Positions 1 to 6,278 of a stretch of 7,485 nucleotides of DNA are shown piece after piece; positions within the stretch are counted from its first letter, which is position 1; each line of letters starts with the position of its first letter. Under the pieces are notes generated by a model. That model had not been told where the DNA came from and did not search any database. It saw only the letters and a program-made list of their open reading frames with translations. Position numbers and translations under genes: made by a program. This stretch comes from CAYZXU01 sp964482535 (lineage in GTDB: Bacteria; Desulfobacterota; Desulfobacteria; Desulfobacterales; BuS5), in NCBI GenBank assembly GCA_964482535.1, contig CAYZXU010000117.1, positions 1 through 7,485 of the forward strand, given 5' to 3'.

Positions 1-95
1 GACAAAGACAGGGTAAAGGTTTCCGTATCTCCGCGAAACCTGAGAAGTTTTGTTCCAGGAGCTGGATTTTGCGAAACCGTAATTGAATTATCCAT
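1..95 (-). CDS. Unidentified protein, N-terminal fragment (runs off left edge)
   Basis: The reverse strand opens with ATG at 93-95 and stays open for 31 codons to the window edge. The peptide begins MDNSITVSQNPAPGTKLL and continues with RFRGDTETFTLSL, a soluble, beta-rich start without a signal peptide. The PGTKLLRF-GDT-TFTL pattern reminds me of the N-termini of large carbohydrate-active (amylase/glycosidase-like) proteins of deltaproteobacteria, but that is a weak impression and no catalytic region is visible. It lies 63 nt downstream of the receiver-domain gene in the same orientation. There is no Shine-Dalgarno sequence before the ATG; instead a hairpin (101-124) sits 5 nt upstream. The next upstream in-frame stop is inside the A/T tract just past the receiver gene's end, so no better ATG is available. 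A competing + strand reading (1-111) exists but has no start in the window and looks less protein-like. Confidence 0.55.
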   Translation of the reverse strand, partial: MDNSITVSQNPAPGTKLLRFRGDTETFTLSL

Positions 96-100
96 AAAAT

Positions 101-124
101 CAGACTGTTGAAAACAGACCTCTG
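101..124 (-). promoter_or_regulatory. Hairpin abutting the start of the leftmost gene
   Basis: On the reverse strand the sequence reads CAGA-GGT-CTGTT-TTC-AACAG-TCTG. It gives a 9-bp stem (4 + 5 bp) with a 3-nt bulge and a 3-nt loop, followed by ATTTT and then the ATG at 95. It could be a weak intrinsic terminator for the receiver gene (only four U residues follow) or a structure controlling translation of the next gene, which lacks a Shine-Dalgarno sequence. Between it and the receiver stop codon there is only an A/T tract. Confidence 0.3.
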
Positions 125-158
125 AGTTGCAATTTTTTTTAATTTTTTAAAAAAAGTG

Positions 159-533
159 CTATTGAATAAATTGGCTGGCTGGACCTTCAAAAACCTTCTT
201 TACCTTGAGCTTTAAATCTCTCACATCGGTGCTTTTTACCACTTGCAATCCATAGTTATGCGGTCTTGTATCATATCTATAGCTCAAAAAATCTGTGCAT
301 ATTATTATGGGAATATTGTAGTAGGAATTGCGGATTGTTCTAAAAAGATCAACACTTTTGAGCGCATCAAACCAGATATTCATAACAATCAGATTCGGTT
401 TTTTTTCTTCAATAATATCAATAAACGTAGAAGTGTCATAGCTTGAAATCACATCGTATCCCTCATCTGTAAGCTCTTGTGTATAAAGGTCTCGAAGGGT
501 TTCTTCATTTTCCACAATAAGTATTCTGTTCAT
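159..533 (-). CDS. Stand-alone receiver-domain protein lacking the phospho-acceptor Asp
   Basis: The 124-aa protein is a single CheY-like receiver domain without an output domain. Seen in the sequence: strand beta1 ends in VENEE (E8, N9, E10), where active receivers have an acidic pair (usually DD or ED); strand beta3 is PNLIVMN, placing Asn52 at the usual phospho-Asp site; the switch Thr80 (IIICT) and the conserved Lys100 (VVKS) are retained. The fold is therefore intact, but two of the acidic-pocket positions are amides. In the known family such pseudo-receivers cannot be phosphorylated in the usual way and often work through protein-protein contacts. The start at 533 is supported by a good AAGGAG site at 539-544. 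No histidine kinase is nearby. It follows moaA in the same direction but is separated by 324 nt, so it probably has its own promoter. The partner is unknown. Confidence 0.85.
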   Translation of the reverse strand: MNRILIVENEETLRDLYTQELTDEGYDVISSYDTSTFIDIIEEKKPNLIVMNIWFDALKSVDLFRTIRNSYYNIPIIICTDFLSYRYDTRPHNYGLQVVKSTDVRDLKLKVKKVFEGPASQFIQ

Positions 534-538
534 TTTGT

Positions 539-544
539 CTCCTT
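539..544 (-). promoter_or_regulatory. Ribosome binding site of the receiver gene
   Basis: Reverse-strand AAGGAG lies 5 nt upstream of the ATG at 531-533. It supports that start and shows that this short gene is likely translated. Confidence 0.75.
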
Positions 545-622
545 TCTTGTAATATTTTTATTGGGGAGTAAACAAAAATAGCCATTGAACAAAATTAAAC
601 ATTTTTCAAAAGTGAGAAATTA

Positions 623-648
623 TTCTGATAAAAATATTTTTATCAGAA
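623..648. repeat. Perfect 26-bp palindrome
   Basis: TTCTGATAAAAAT is followed immediately by its exact reverse complement, giving 13 + 13 bp with no spacer. It lies 90-115 nt upstream of the receiver gene's ATG. With no loop and an A/T centre it fits a dimeric DNA-binding protein's operator better than an RNA hairpin, and no T-run follows on either strand. Half of it (TGATAAAAATA) recurs at 739-749. Confidence 0.75.
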
Positions 649-779
649 AAAGTATGTGTCTTTATGGTGGAATTTAATTTTTTTACAAAAATAAAAATTT
701 GCAGCAGCAACTGATATGCTGTCATTAGGCAAGTCTATTGATAAAAATAATACCGTTATAAGATACTCTATTTTTTATC

Positions 780-795
780 GTTTGAAGTATCAAAC
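780..795. repeat. Short inverted repeat downstream of moaA
   Basis: GTTTGA-AGTA-TCAAAC forms a 6-bp stem with a 4-nt loop, 63 nt beyond the moaA stop codon. No T-run follows on the reverse strand, so it is at best a weak part of the moaA 3' end. Confidence 0.3.
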
Positions 796-857
796 TTATA
801 AAAAAGAATAACAGGTTTGGCAAGAACTTTTTTGTTTTATATGAAAAAATTTATTTT

Positions 858-1874
858 TTACCCGCCGATTGCGTGCATCTGCTGAGTAATGCAATCCAGA
901 TGGAAAGCATCCAAATCGTGAGCGTCGGGTTTCATTGATACAGCCTTTAATAAAATTTTCGCAATTTTTCCATCATTACATCCGCTTCTTAAAGCACTCT
1001 TTATATCCACCTGCTGGTCAGACAAGAGACAGGGCTTTATCATCCCGTCCGCTGTTAATCTTAACCTGTTACAGGATTTGCAAAATTTGTGACTCATTGC
1101 GGCTATTAACCCGATTTCACCTTTTGCTCCATTAAATTTATAATAAAGGGCAGGACCGTCATTAACCTGCCGTCTCGCTATCGCATTTAAATGCCCCAAA
1201 CTGCTTATCTGCTCTAATATTTCCGACGCGGACAGGTAAAAACCTGGGTCCATATGAAAAGTTCCAACCGGCATATATTCTATAAATCTGATTTGGACAG
1301 GATATTCAAATGTCAGTCTTGCAAAATTTTCAAGTTCGTCATCATTTATTCCCTTAAGCACAACCACGTTAAGCTTAAGGGGGCTCAGGCCTTTTATGTG
1401 CGCCATTTCAATGCCGTCCAATACATTTTGAAAATAGTCACGCTTTGTTATCTTTTTAAATTTTTCTCTGCTTAATGTATCAATACTGATATTTATTCTT
1501 TTAATGCCGGTCGATATAAGTCTATCAATATTATCTTTAAGAAGAACTCCGTTGGTGGTCAGTGATAGATCTTCTATGCCGTCTATACTATTTAACCTGC
1601 TTAAAAAATCGTATATCCCTTTTCTTACAAGAGGCTCACCTCCCGTAACCCGGACTTTTGATATTCCAAGCTTTGCTCCGGCTTTGACTATGCGAAGTAT
1701 CTCCTCATACTTTAATATTTCTTCATGGGGAAGCTGGGTAAAATTACTCTGGGGCATACAGTAGATACAGCGCATATTACAACGATCTGTAACAGATACC
1801 CGAAGATAATTAACACGTCGCCCGTATCTGTCGATTAATGCTCCAGCCGCTCCTGCTTTTATTTTTTTTGCCAT
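858..1874 (-). CDS. moaA: GTP 3',8-cyclase (molybdenum cofactor biosynthesis protein A)
   Basis: This radical-SAM enzyme converts GTP to 3',8-cyclo-7,8-dihydro-GTP, the first step of molybdopterin (Mo/W cofactor) synthesis, in the cytoplasm. The 338-aa length is normal. Seen in order: DRYGRRVNYLRVSVTDRCN leading into the SAM-type 4Fe-4S motif C32-x3-C36-x2-C39; the GGEP motif at 78-81 (SAM binding); the second cluster motif C265-x2-C268-x13-C282 in FCKSCNRLRLTADG, which binds the GTP-side 4Fe-4S cluster; and the C-terminal Gly-Gly tail, which is needed in the family for activity. All expected residues are present, so it should be functional. The ATG lies 13 nt after the gpgS stop with only a weak GAAAG-like ribosome site, suggesting co-transcription and perhaps translational coupling with gpgS. 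No moaC, moaE, moeA or other cofactor genes are in the window. Confidence 0.96.
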   Translation of the reverse strand: MAKKIKAGAAGALIDRYGRRVNYLRVSVTDRCNMRCIYCMPQSNFTQLPHEEILKYEEILRIVKAGAKLGISKVRVTGGEPLVRKGIYDFLSRLNSIDGIEDLSLTTNGVLLKDNIDRLISTGIKRINISIDTLSREKFKKITKRDYFQNVLDGIEMAHIKGLSPLKLNVVVLKGINDDELENFARLTFEYPVQIRFIEYMPVGTFHMDPGFYLSASEILEQISSLGHLNAIARRQVNDGPALYYKFNGAKGEIGLIAAMSHKFCKSCNRLRLTADGMIKPCLLSDQQVDIKSALRSGCNDGKIAKILLKAVSMKPDAHDLDAFHLDCITQQMHAIGG

Positions 1875-1887
1875 ATGAAACTTTCGG

Positions 1888-2862
1888 TTACTTTATGTTA
1901 AACTTGCGCCTGTAATCAGGATTGTCAATCATAGGTGGTCTTTCCTGACCTTTAAATTCAAAAATATCCTGGGTGTATTCATTCTGGGCAAGCTTATACT
2001 GTATCATTTGGCCAAAAAGCTCCTTTTTCAGATTGATTCGCCCCAGCCGTTCCAGCCTGTTTGTAAAAGTTTTTAAAATTACAAATGCCATTCTACCCAG
2101 TGCTTTAGTGTCCTGATTTCTGTGCACCCGCTTTTCAAGATCAACCTGGGCTATATTATCAAGCCCCCATTTTTCACAAATATCTAAAATCATACTTGTC
2201 TCAATACCATACCCTATGGGAAAAGGAATCTGTTCAAATATATCCCTGTAGCCTGCATACTCTCCTGAAAGAGGCTGAATTATCTGTGTCAGTTTAGGGA
2301 AAAAAAGTGAGAATAAAGGTCTTATCATAAGTTCGGTAACTCTCCCTCCACCTGTTGGTCGGAGTCTGTTTTTTCCTACTGAAATCGGTCTGTCATAAAA
2401 GGCTTTTACATACTTTATGTTATCATAAAGCAAAAGAGGCGCCACAAGGGCATATGCAAATCTATGATGAATATTTTTTATGTCGGCATCAAGATATACT
2501 ATTATATCACCCTTTGTAACATAAAGTGCCTTCCAGAGATTCTCGCCCTTGCCCTTGTAATGTTCCAGATCAGGAAGTATATCATCAGCATTATAAACAT
2601 CCGCGCCGTAAGACTTTGCTATATCCACTGTTTTGTCTTTCGAGCCCGAGTCGATAACAACGATTTCATCGAGAAGAGGATAACGTGTCATCAGTTCCGA
2701 TGTCATGATTACAATCTCTTTTGCAATGGTTTTTTCTTCATTTAATGTGGGCAGGCACAGAGAAATGGAAAGATTTTTTTTCTTTTTTGTTTCAACAAGC
2801 CGGTTAAGATCATTAAATTCAGAGTAATGGAACGTATTATTCTTGAGCCAGTTATTGGTCAT
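1888..2862 (-). CDS. gpgS: Glucosyl-3-phosphoglycerate synthase (GT81)
   Basis: In the known family, GpgS transfers glucose from an NDP-glucose to D-3-phosphoglycerate; a phosphatase then releases glucosylglycerate, a compatible solute and a precursor of mannosylglucosylglycerate and of mycobacterial methylglucose lipopolysaccharides. The 324-aa length equals that of the mycobacterial enzyme. Seen in a GT-A fold: PTLNEE (38-43), DSGSKDKT (71-78), GKGENLW (104-110, with Lys105), the metal-binding DAD (125-127), RPTGGGRVTEL (168-178, 3-phosphoglycerate site), QPLSGEYAG (196-204), GYGIE (217-221) and VHRNQ (246-250, with His247). These correspond in order and spacing to the mycobacterial active-site residues. 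The ATG at 2860-2862 is chosen because GGGG at 2869-2872 lies 6 nt upstream; an adjacent GTG at 2863-2865 would add one residue. It overlaps the preceding M20-like stop by 11 nt and is followed 13 nt later by moaA. No phosphatase gene is visible nearby. Confidence 0.9.
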   Translation of the reverse strand: MTNNWLKNNTFHYSEFNDLNRLVETKKKKNLSISLCLPTLNEEKTIAKEIVIMTSELMTRYPLLDEIVVIDSGSKDKTVDIAKSYGADVYNADDILPDLEHYKGKGENLWKALYVTKGDIIVYLDADIKNIHHRFAYALVAPLLLYDNIKYVKAFYDRPISVGKNRLRPTGGGRVTELMIRPLFSLFFPKLTQIIQPLSGEYAGYRDIFEQIPFPIGYGIETSMILDICEKWGLDNIAQVDLEKRVHRNQDTKALGRMAFVILKTFTNRLERLGRINLKKELFGQMIQYKLAQNEYTQDIFEFKGQERPPMIDNPDYRRKFNIK

Positions 2863-4012
2863 CACATACCCCGCTGTCTATAGCCATAATTATTCCTAAA
2901 ACCTGTGCTATGCCTTTAAACATAGGCTCTATTTCCATTTTTGCATTGTTAAGATGATAGTTGTCGCCGTGTGTAATGCCGACTGTTACGGCAGGTATAT
3001 TGCGTGAAAGAAGAAGTGAAAGTTCAGACTCACTGTGATCGCTTAAAGGTTTTATGCCCAGAACGTTCATTATTGCAGCAGCATTTTTAACTATGGGATG
3101 GTTATAATTAAGCCTTGAGGCATTAACATTACTGATGGTTTTCAGCTCAAGACCAACTTCATTTTCATTGCCGATTCCCGCCACTATATCAGAAATATCG
3201 TTAAAAATTTCTTTTACCATTTTATCGGAATCACTCTGTATCTCAAAGCCGAGTTTTGCGTCAAAAGCAATTTTTCCGTGCTTAAAGCCCCCTCCAATTT
3301 TACCGATAATTACCCTTGAACGGGGTCTCTGGGGAAGACGCAGCTTCAATATCTGGTTAATTACATCATGCAAAATCAGTATGGCATTGGGCCTGAATCT
3401 GGAACCCCATCCATCTGCTTCTGATATTATACATTCAACTTCGCACCTGATCATACCGTAAGAATAATAATTAAGCCTGCCTATCTCAACACCTTCAAGG
3501 CAGACAGCGCCCCTTATGGGAGTTGGCCATGTTTTTAAAAGATGCCTTATGCCCCTTAAATTTCCCTGACCTATGGATTGTACAACACCGGATAGAACAA
3601 TGTCTGAATCAAACTCCAGATCGAGTTTTTGAAAAATCATTGGAAGAGATGCCAGAACACCTATGCTTAATGAATTATCGAGTATACCTGGTCCGGAAAT
3701 TGTTTTTTTTTTTACAGTAAAATTATGCTCAACGCTGTTTTGAATAAAGGTGTCAAGATGTGCAATAATAAAAATAGGTGGTTTTGTTCTGTCTTTTCCT
3801 CTTATAATTCCTATGGGGTTATGATATCCATCTTCAGTGCATTCATCCACATGGTATTCAGCCAGCCTGTCTAATAAAAAACCGGCCCTCTCTTTTTCCC
3901 TGAAAGTTGGAGAGGGGATCTGCCCGAGTAATACAATGTTTGTTATTATAGTCTCCTTCATGGATTCTATTACTTCAACAAAAGAGGGAATTAAATCAAG
4001 ATAGTTGCTCAT
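2852..4012 (-). CDS. M20-family metallopeptidase homologue with degraded active site
   Basis: The 386-aa protein has the M20 (aminoacylase/carboxypeptidase-like) layout. Seen: AHLDTF (His85-x-Asp87, first metal ligand and catalytic-site Asp); GPGILDNS (Asp112, the bridging ligand); a lid-domain-like segment from about 184 to 300 ending near IGGGF and FDAKLGFEIQSDSD; Glu173 where the family has an Asp/Glu ligand; and a late THGDNYHLNN with His353 as likely last ligand. The Glu-Glu pair (catalytic base plus zinc ligand) that should follow the VLSGVV strand is replaced by Gln145-Ser146-Ile147 before GQGNLRG, and there is no acidic residue between 138 and 172. The lid His usually seen as GGHS is replaced by DGWG (200-203). 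Normal peptidase activity is therefore unlikely; the substrate is unknown. The reading frame is intact, with a GGAGA ribosome site before the ATG. The stop overlaps the gpgS start, so the two are translationally coupled. Codons 100-104 carry an 11-A run. Confidence 0.85.
   Translation of the reverse strand: MSNYLDLIPSFVEVIESMKETIITNIVLLGQIPSPTFREKERAGFLLDRLAEYHVDECTEDGYHNPIGIIRGKDRTKPPIFIIAHLDTFIQNSVEHNFTVKKKTISGPGILDNSLSIGVLASLPMIFQKLDLEFDSDIVLSGVVQSIGQGNLRGIRHLLKTWPTPIRGAVCLEGVEIGRLNYYSYGMIRCEVECIISEADGWGSRFRPNAILILHDVINQILKLRLPQRPRSRVIIGKIGGGFKHGKIAFDAKLGFEIQSDSDKMVKEIFNDISDIVAGIGNENEVGLELKTISNVNASRLNYNHPIVKNAAAIMNVLGIKPLSDHSESELSLLLSRNIPAVTVGITHGDNYHLNNAKMEIEPMFKGIAQVLGIIMAIDSGVCDDQ
3703..3713 (-). 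repeat. A11 homopolymer inside the M20-like gene
   Basis: Eleven T on the + strand read as eleven A in the coding strand across Val100 to Thr104 (VKKKT). Gain or loss of one base would truncate the protein, so this is a plausible slippage site. The frame as given is open through it. Confidence 0.6.
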
Positions 4013-4034
4013 GCCTTCTCCGTTTAATATATCT

Positions 4035-4065
4035 ATTATACAGGTAATATCACATGGGGTTTGAA
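4035..4065 (-). promoter_or_regulatory. Candidate promoter of the M20-like/gpgS/moaA operon
   Basis: Reverse strand: a perfect -10 TATAAT (4035-4040) lies 22 nt upstream of the M20-like ATG. A weak -35 TTCAAA (4060-4065) is 19 nt further up. It sits in the 75-nt gap after the TPR gene, in which no terminator hairpin is seen, so read-through from the TPR gene is also possible. Confidence 0.4.
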
Positions 4066-4087
4066 TAAAAATTTATAGCCTGTCTAA

Positions 4088-6097
4088 TTAGCGCTCCTTA
4101 AGATAATTCTGAGCATCCCTGTTACCCTTTGATGCCGCAGTTTTAAAGTCATCCATTGCCCTTTCCTGCTCACCTGAAATTAAATACACCCTGCCCCGTC
4201 CATAATAGTAGATACCTTTTTCAGGATTAATACCAATTGCTTTATTAATGGAGTTAACAGATTCCTTAAAAGCACCTGTTTCTCCGTATGATACACCGAG
4301 AAAAAAATAGGCATCACTTTTTTTTGGGTCAAGTTTAATGGCTTCTTTAAAATATTTTATAGCTGCTTTATCGTTTCCGTAAGTCGAACAAAGATTCCCC
4401 TGACTCATCCAGTATATATAATTCTTAACAGGTCTATCCATTACCGTGGCATCCTCTGCCATTTTTATTTCTCTGCTTTCCGGCAAGGCTTTTGTACGTT
4501 GGGCAGACAGAGCTTTATCCTTAACTTTTTTATCATTGGCAATGCTTTTAAAATAATCTGCAGTAGCTTTGATCTTAGGTATATCTATGGTGGTGGATGA
4601 CCATGCCCTGCCTTTTTCCATGTCAAATATCATGCTGAATTTTCCCATGTCAGGGATATCCAACAGTTTAACATGTTGATCCGTTAGTATAAATTTACTT
4701 AGTGCTTCAACGCATTTTGTTATATCAATATTAAAACTCATAAGAGGAGTATCAGAAGGTTTTTCCTTAAGGTTTTTAACGATAATAATTAAATCAGTTA
4801 GCCTTCTATCATCAGGGGCAATAAGCATTAAATTATTAACTGTTGTTATCCTGAATTCATAGTTTATCAAAGAGCCCTTTGCGTTTGAATCCGGCATTTT
4901 ATTGCCTGTTGGGAATAATGGAAAAGCGAACTTCATTCCCATGACTTTTTGACCTAACACAATGCTGTTTTTTGTTCGGGAATATAATCCGGCAGGATCA
5001 ATATGATTCTCTTTTCCCATCAGCTTTATAATATCGGCAAAGTGTTTTTCAGACCATGGAATATAAACCTTTTCTAAAAAATCGTCTTTTGCGCTGGATT
5101 CCTTTAAAACAGATATGAATTCACAATCCGCTTTATCTTTATTTAATGAAAAGCCGCCTGCATATTCTCCGGTAAAATTATCACATAATTTTATCAGGCC
5201 CGGCATATCCACATTCATTTTTTCATACACCTTGCCAAAACGGTTATTAATAAATTCAAGCATGCCTTTTACATCATAACTCCGGGATTTAAAATTACAC
5301 TGGTACTCAGGATTATATGCGTCTAAAATCGTTGTCGCACCGCCCTTCTTAAAAAGTCCGGCAAGCTCGGTTCCGGCTAAAGCTTTTGCTTCACAATAAT
5401 ATTGCAGCCTTACCTCATTAAAATCAAAACCTATTTTTAAAAACTCCACCTGGGCTGCTGCATCAAGTATGTTAACAAGCATAGCCCTTGCCTCTTCAGG
5501 GGTAAAGTCCAAATCATTTCCCAAATCTTTTTTGGGTAATTCATCAATTTTATTAATCGTTTCTTTAATCTTTGCATCATTTTTTTTAATAAGACCTGCC
5601 ACACCTATCTCTATCAAAATTGAATGTTCAGTCCGGGAATTAGACAAACTTGCCAGTTGGGATTTAATATTATCAGGAACAGTTTTTTCTTCAGAAGGAA
5701 TAATGGGTATGATATAGTAATCAGAACCCGCAACTCCGTTAAATGTTGCCCGAAAATTTTCATTAGACTCTTTAAAAGGTATAAGTATATACATGTCAGG
5801 CTTAGGCTCTTTCACCACAATCCCGATGATTATTAATCTGTTTGAATCTATCCAGCCGGTTCCCTGCAGGACGCCCTTCAGCATAAGAGTTGGAGAAATA
5901 GATGGCTGTTTGGATGAGGAGGCGGACAGTTTGTCAATTGTGTTCAACTGCTGCTCTAAATTACTGATTTTTACCAAAACATCCAGCAACGGCGGTTGAT
6001 TTTTTTTTGCAAGAAGAGGGCTGAGTGAAGTAAAAATTACTGCGAAAAAAACAACGATGATAATGGAAAACTGTTTTCGGATAAATTTGATATTCAT
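4088..6097 (-). CDS. Exported TPR-repeat protein of unknown function
   Basis: The 669-aa protein begins with a classical signal peptide: basic MNIKFIRKQ, a hydrophobic stretch at about 11-25, and a likely cleavage site after SPLLA (residue 30). It should be periplasmic or otherwise exported. After this come a short heptad-like segment (37-57, LLDVLVKISNLEQQL), a long central region (about 60-550) that I do not recognise, and three tetratricopeptide repeats at about 559-591, 592-625 and 626-659 (the first two ending KLDP and GINP). The mature part has six Cys, which may form disulfides. TPRs usually mediate protein contacts. The start is the ATG at 6095-6097, preceded by TAAGGAG with a 6-nt gap; a longer frame from a TTG at 6133 has no ribosome site and would bury the signal peptide. 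It is the first gene of the leftward run, 75 nt before the M20-like gene, but shares no obvious function with it. Confidence 0.8.
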   Translation of the reverse strand: MNIKFIRKQFSIIIVVFFAVIFTSLSPLLAKKNQPPLLDVLVKISNLEQQLNTIDKLSASSSKQPSISPTLMLKGVLQGTGWIDSNRLIIIGIVVKEPKPDMYILIPFKESNENFRATFNGVAGSDYYIIPIIPSEEKTVPDNIKSQLASLSNSRTEHSILIEIGVAGLIKKNDAKIKETINKIDELPKKDLGNDLDFTPEEARAMLVNILDAAAQVEFLKIGFDFNEVRLQYYCEAKALAGTELAGLFKKGGATTILDAYNPEYQCNFKSRSYDVKGMLEFINNRFGKVYEKMNVDMPGLIKLCDNFTGEYAGGFSLNKDKADCEFISVLKESSAKDDFLEKVYIPWSEKHFADIIKLMGKENHIDPAGLYSRTKNSIVLGQKVMGMKFAFPLFPTGNKMPDSNAKGSLINYEFRITTVNNLMLIAPDDRRLTDLIIIVKNLKEKPSDTPLMSFNIDITKCVEALSKFILTDQHVKLLDIPDMGKFSMIFDMEKGRAWSSTTIDIPKIKATADYFKSIANDKKVKDKALSAQRTKALPESREIKMAEDATVMDRPVKNYIYWMSQGNLCSTYGNDKAAIKYFKEAIKLDPKKSDAYFFLGVSYGETGAFKESVNSINKAIGINPEKGIYYYGRGRVYLISGEQERAMDDFKTAASKGNRDAQNYLKER

Positions 6098-6108
6098 CTG
6101 GTTCTCCT

Positions 6109-6115
6109 TAGGTTT
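6109..6115 (-). promoter_or_regulatory. Ribosome binding site that fixes the TPR gene start
   Basis: Reverse-strand AAGGAG, within the sequence CCTAAGGAGAACCAG, sits about 6 nt before the ATG at 6095-6097. It decides in favour of this start over the upstream in-frame TTG. Confidence 0.7.
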
Positions 6116-6175
6116 TATAAAATAAAAAAGCAAAAAAACCTGTTAAACTAACACCCTGAAACTTTAATTTTAACG

Positions 6176-6205
6176 ATACTATTATAAAAGCATGTTATCT
6201 GTCAA
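6176..6205 (-). promoter_or_regulatory. Sigma-70-type promoter of the TPR gene
   Basis: Reverse strand: a perfect -35 TTGACA (6200-6205), an 18-nt spacer and the -10-like TAGTAT (6176-6181; 4 of 6 matches). A better TATAAT is embedded in the spacer, but only 13 nt from the -35. Transcription would start near 6169, giving a leader of roughly 70 nt before the ATG at 6097. Confidence 0.5.
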
Positions 6206-6278
6206 AGAAAAACCAATTCATTGATTATTTTAAGTTTTCTGCTTGATAAATTACCATTTTTTTTTTAAATTATATTTT

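Larger units (their letters stand above)
534..857. other. AT-rich intergenic region between moaA and the receiver gene
   Basis: No coding potential is visible on either strand in this 324-nt stretch; all frames are interrupted frequently. It must hold the 3' end of the moaA transcript and the upstream region of the receiver gene. It contains a perfect 26-bp palindrome (623-648), a small hairpin (780-795) and an 11-bp direct repeat TGATAAAAATA at 626-636 and 739-749; the first copy lies within the palindrome. I could not identify a convincing -35/-10 pair for the receiver gene, nor a hairpin followed by a T-run that would be a canonical terminator for moaA. The extreme A/T content makes weak promoter matches meaningless. 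Confidence 0.6.
6098..6278. promoter_or_regulatory. Divergent intergenic region
   Basis: These 181 nt separate the leftward TPR gene from the rightward methyltransferase gene and must contain both promoters. The leftward one is recognisable (6176-6205). For the rightward gene only weak matches exist, such as TTGATT at 6221-6226 with a poor -10 near 6244-6250, and TATATT at 6271-6276 immediately before the ATG. A T10 run (6257-6266) lies just upstream of the methyltransferase start. Confidence 0.5.

Noticed and set aside
1..111. A + strand frame open from the window edge to a TGA at 109-111, possibly the C-terminus of a rightward gene.
   Set aside because: It overlaps the reverse-strand ATG-initiated frame, which reads more like a protein start and agrees with the direction of its neighbours; only 36 codons are visible, so it cannot be excluded fully.
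534..600. A sigma-54-like promoter around the TGGC at about 573-576 (reverse strand) upstream of the receiver gene.
   Set aside because: The GG and GC elements are not at the required spacing; only the GG half matches.
1875..1887. A Mo-cofactor riboswitch before moaA.
   Set aside because: Only 13 nt separate gpgS from moaA, too short for the structured RNA, and the region upstream is coding.
6098..6133. A 12-residue N-terminal extension of the TPR protein from a TTG at 6133.
   Set aside because: It has no ribosome site, and it would place charged residues before a complete signal peptide whose own ATG has an excellent AAGGAG.
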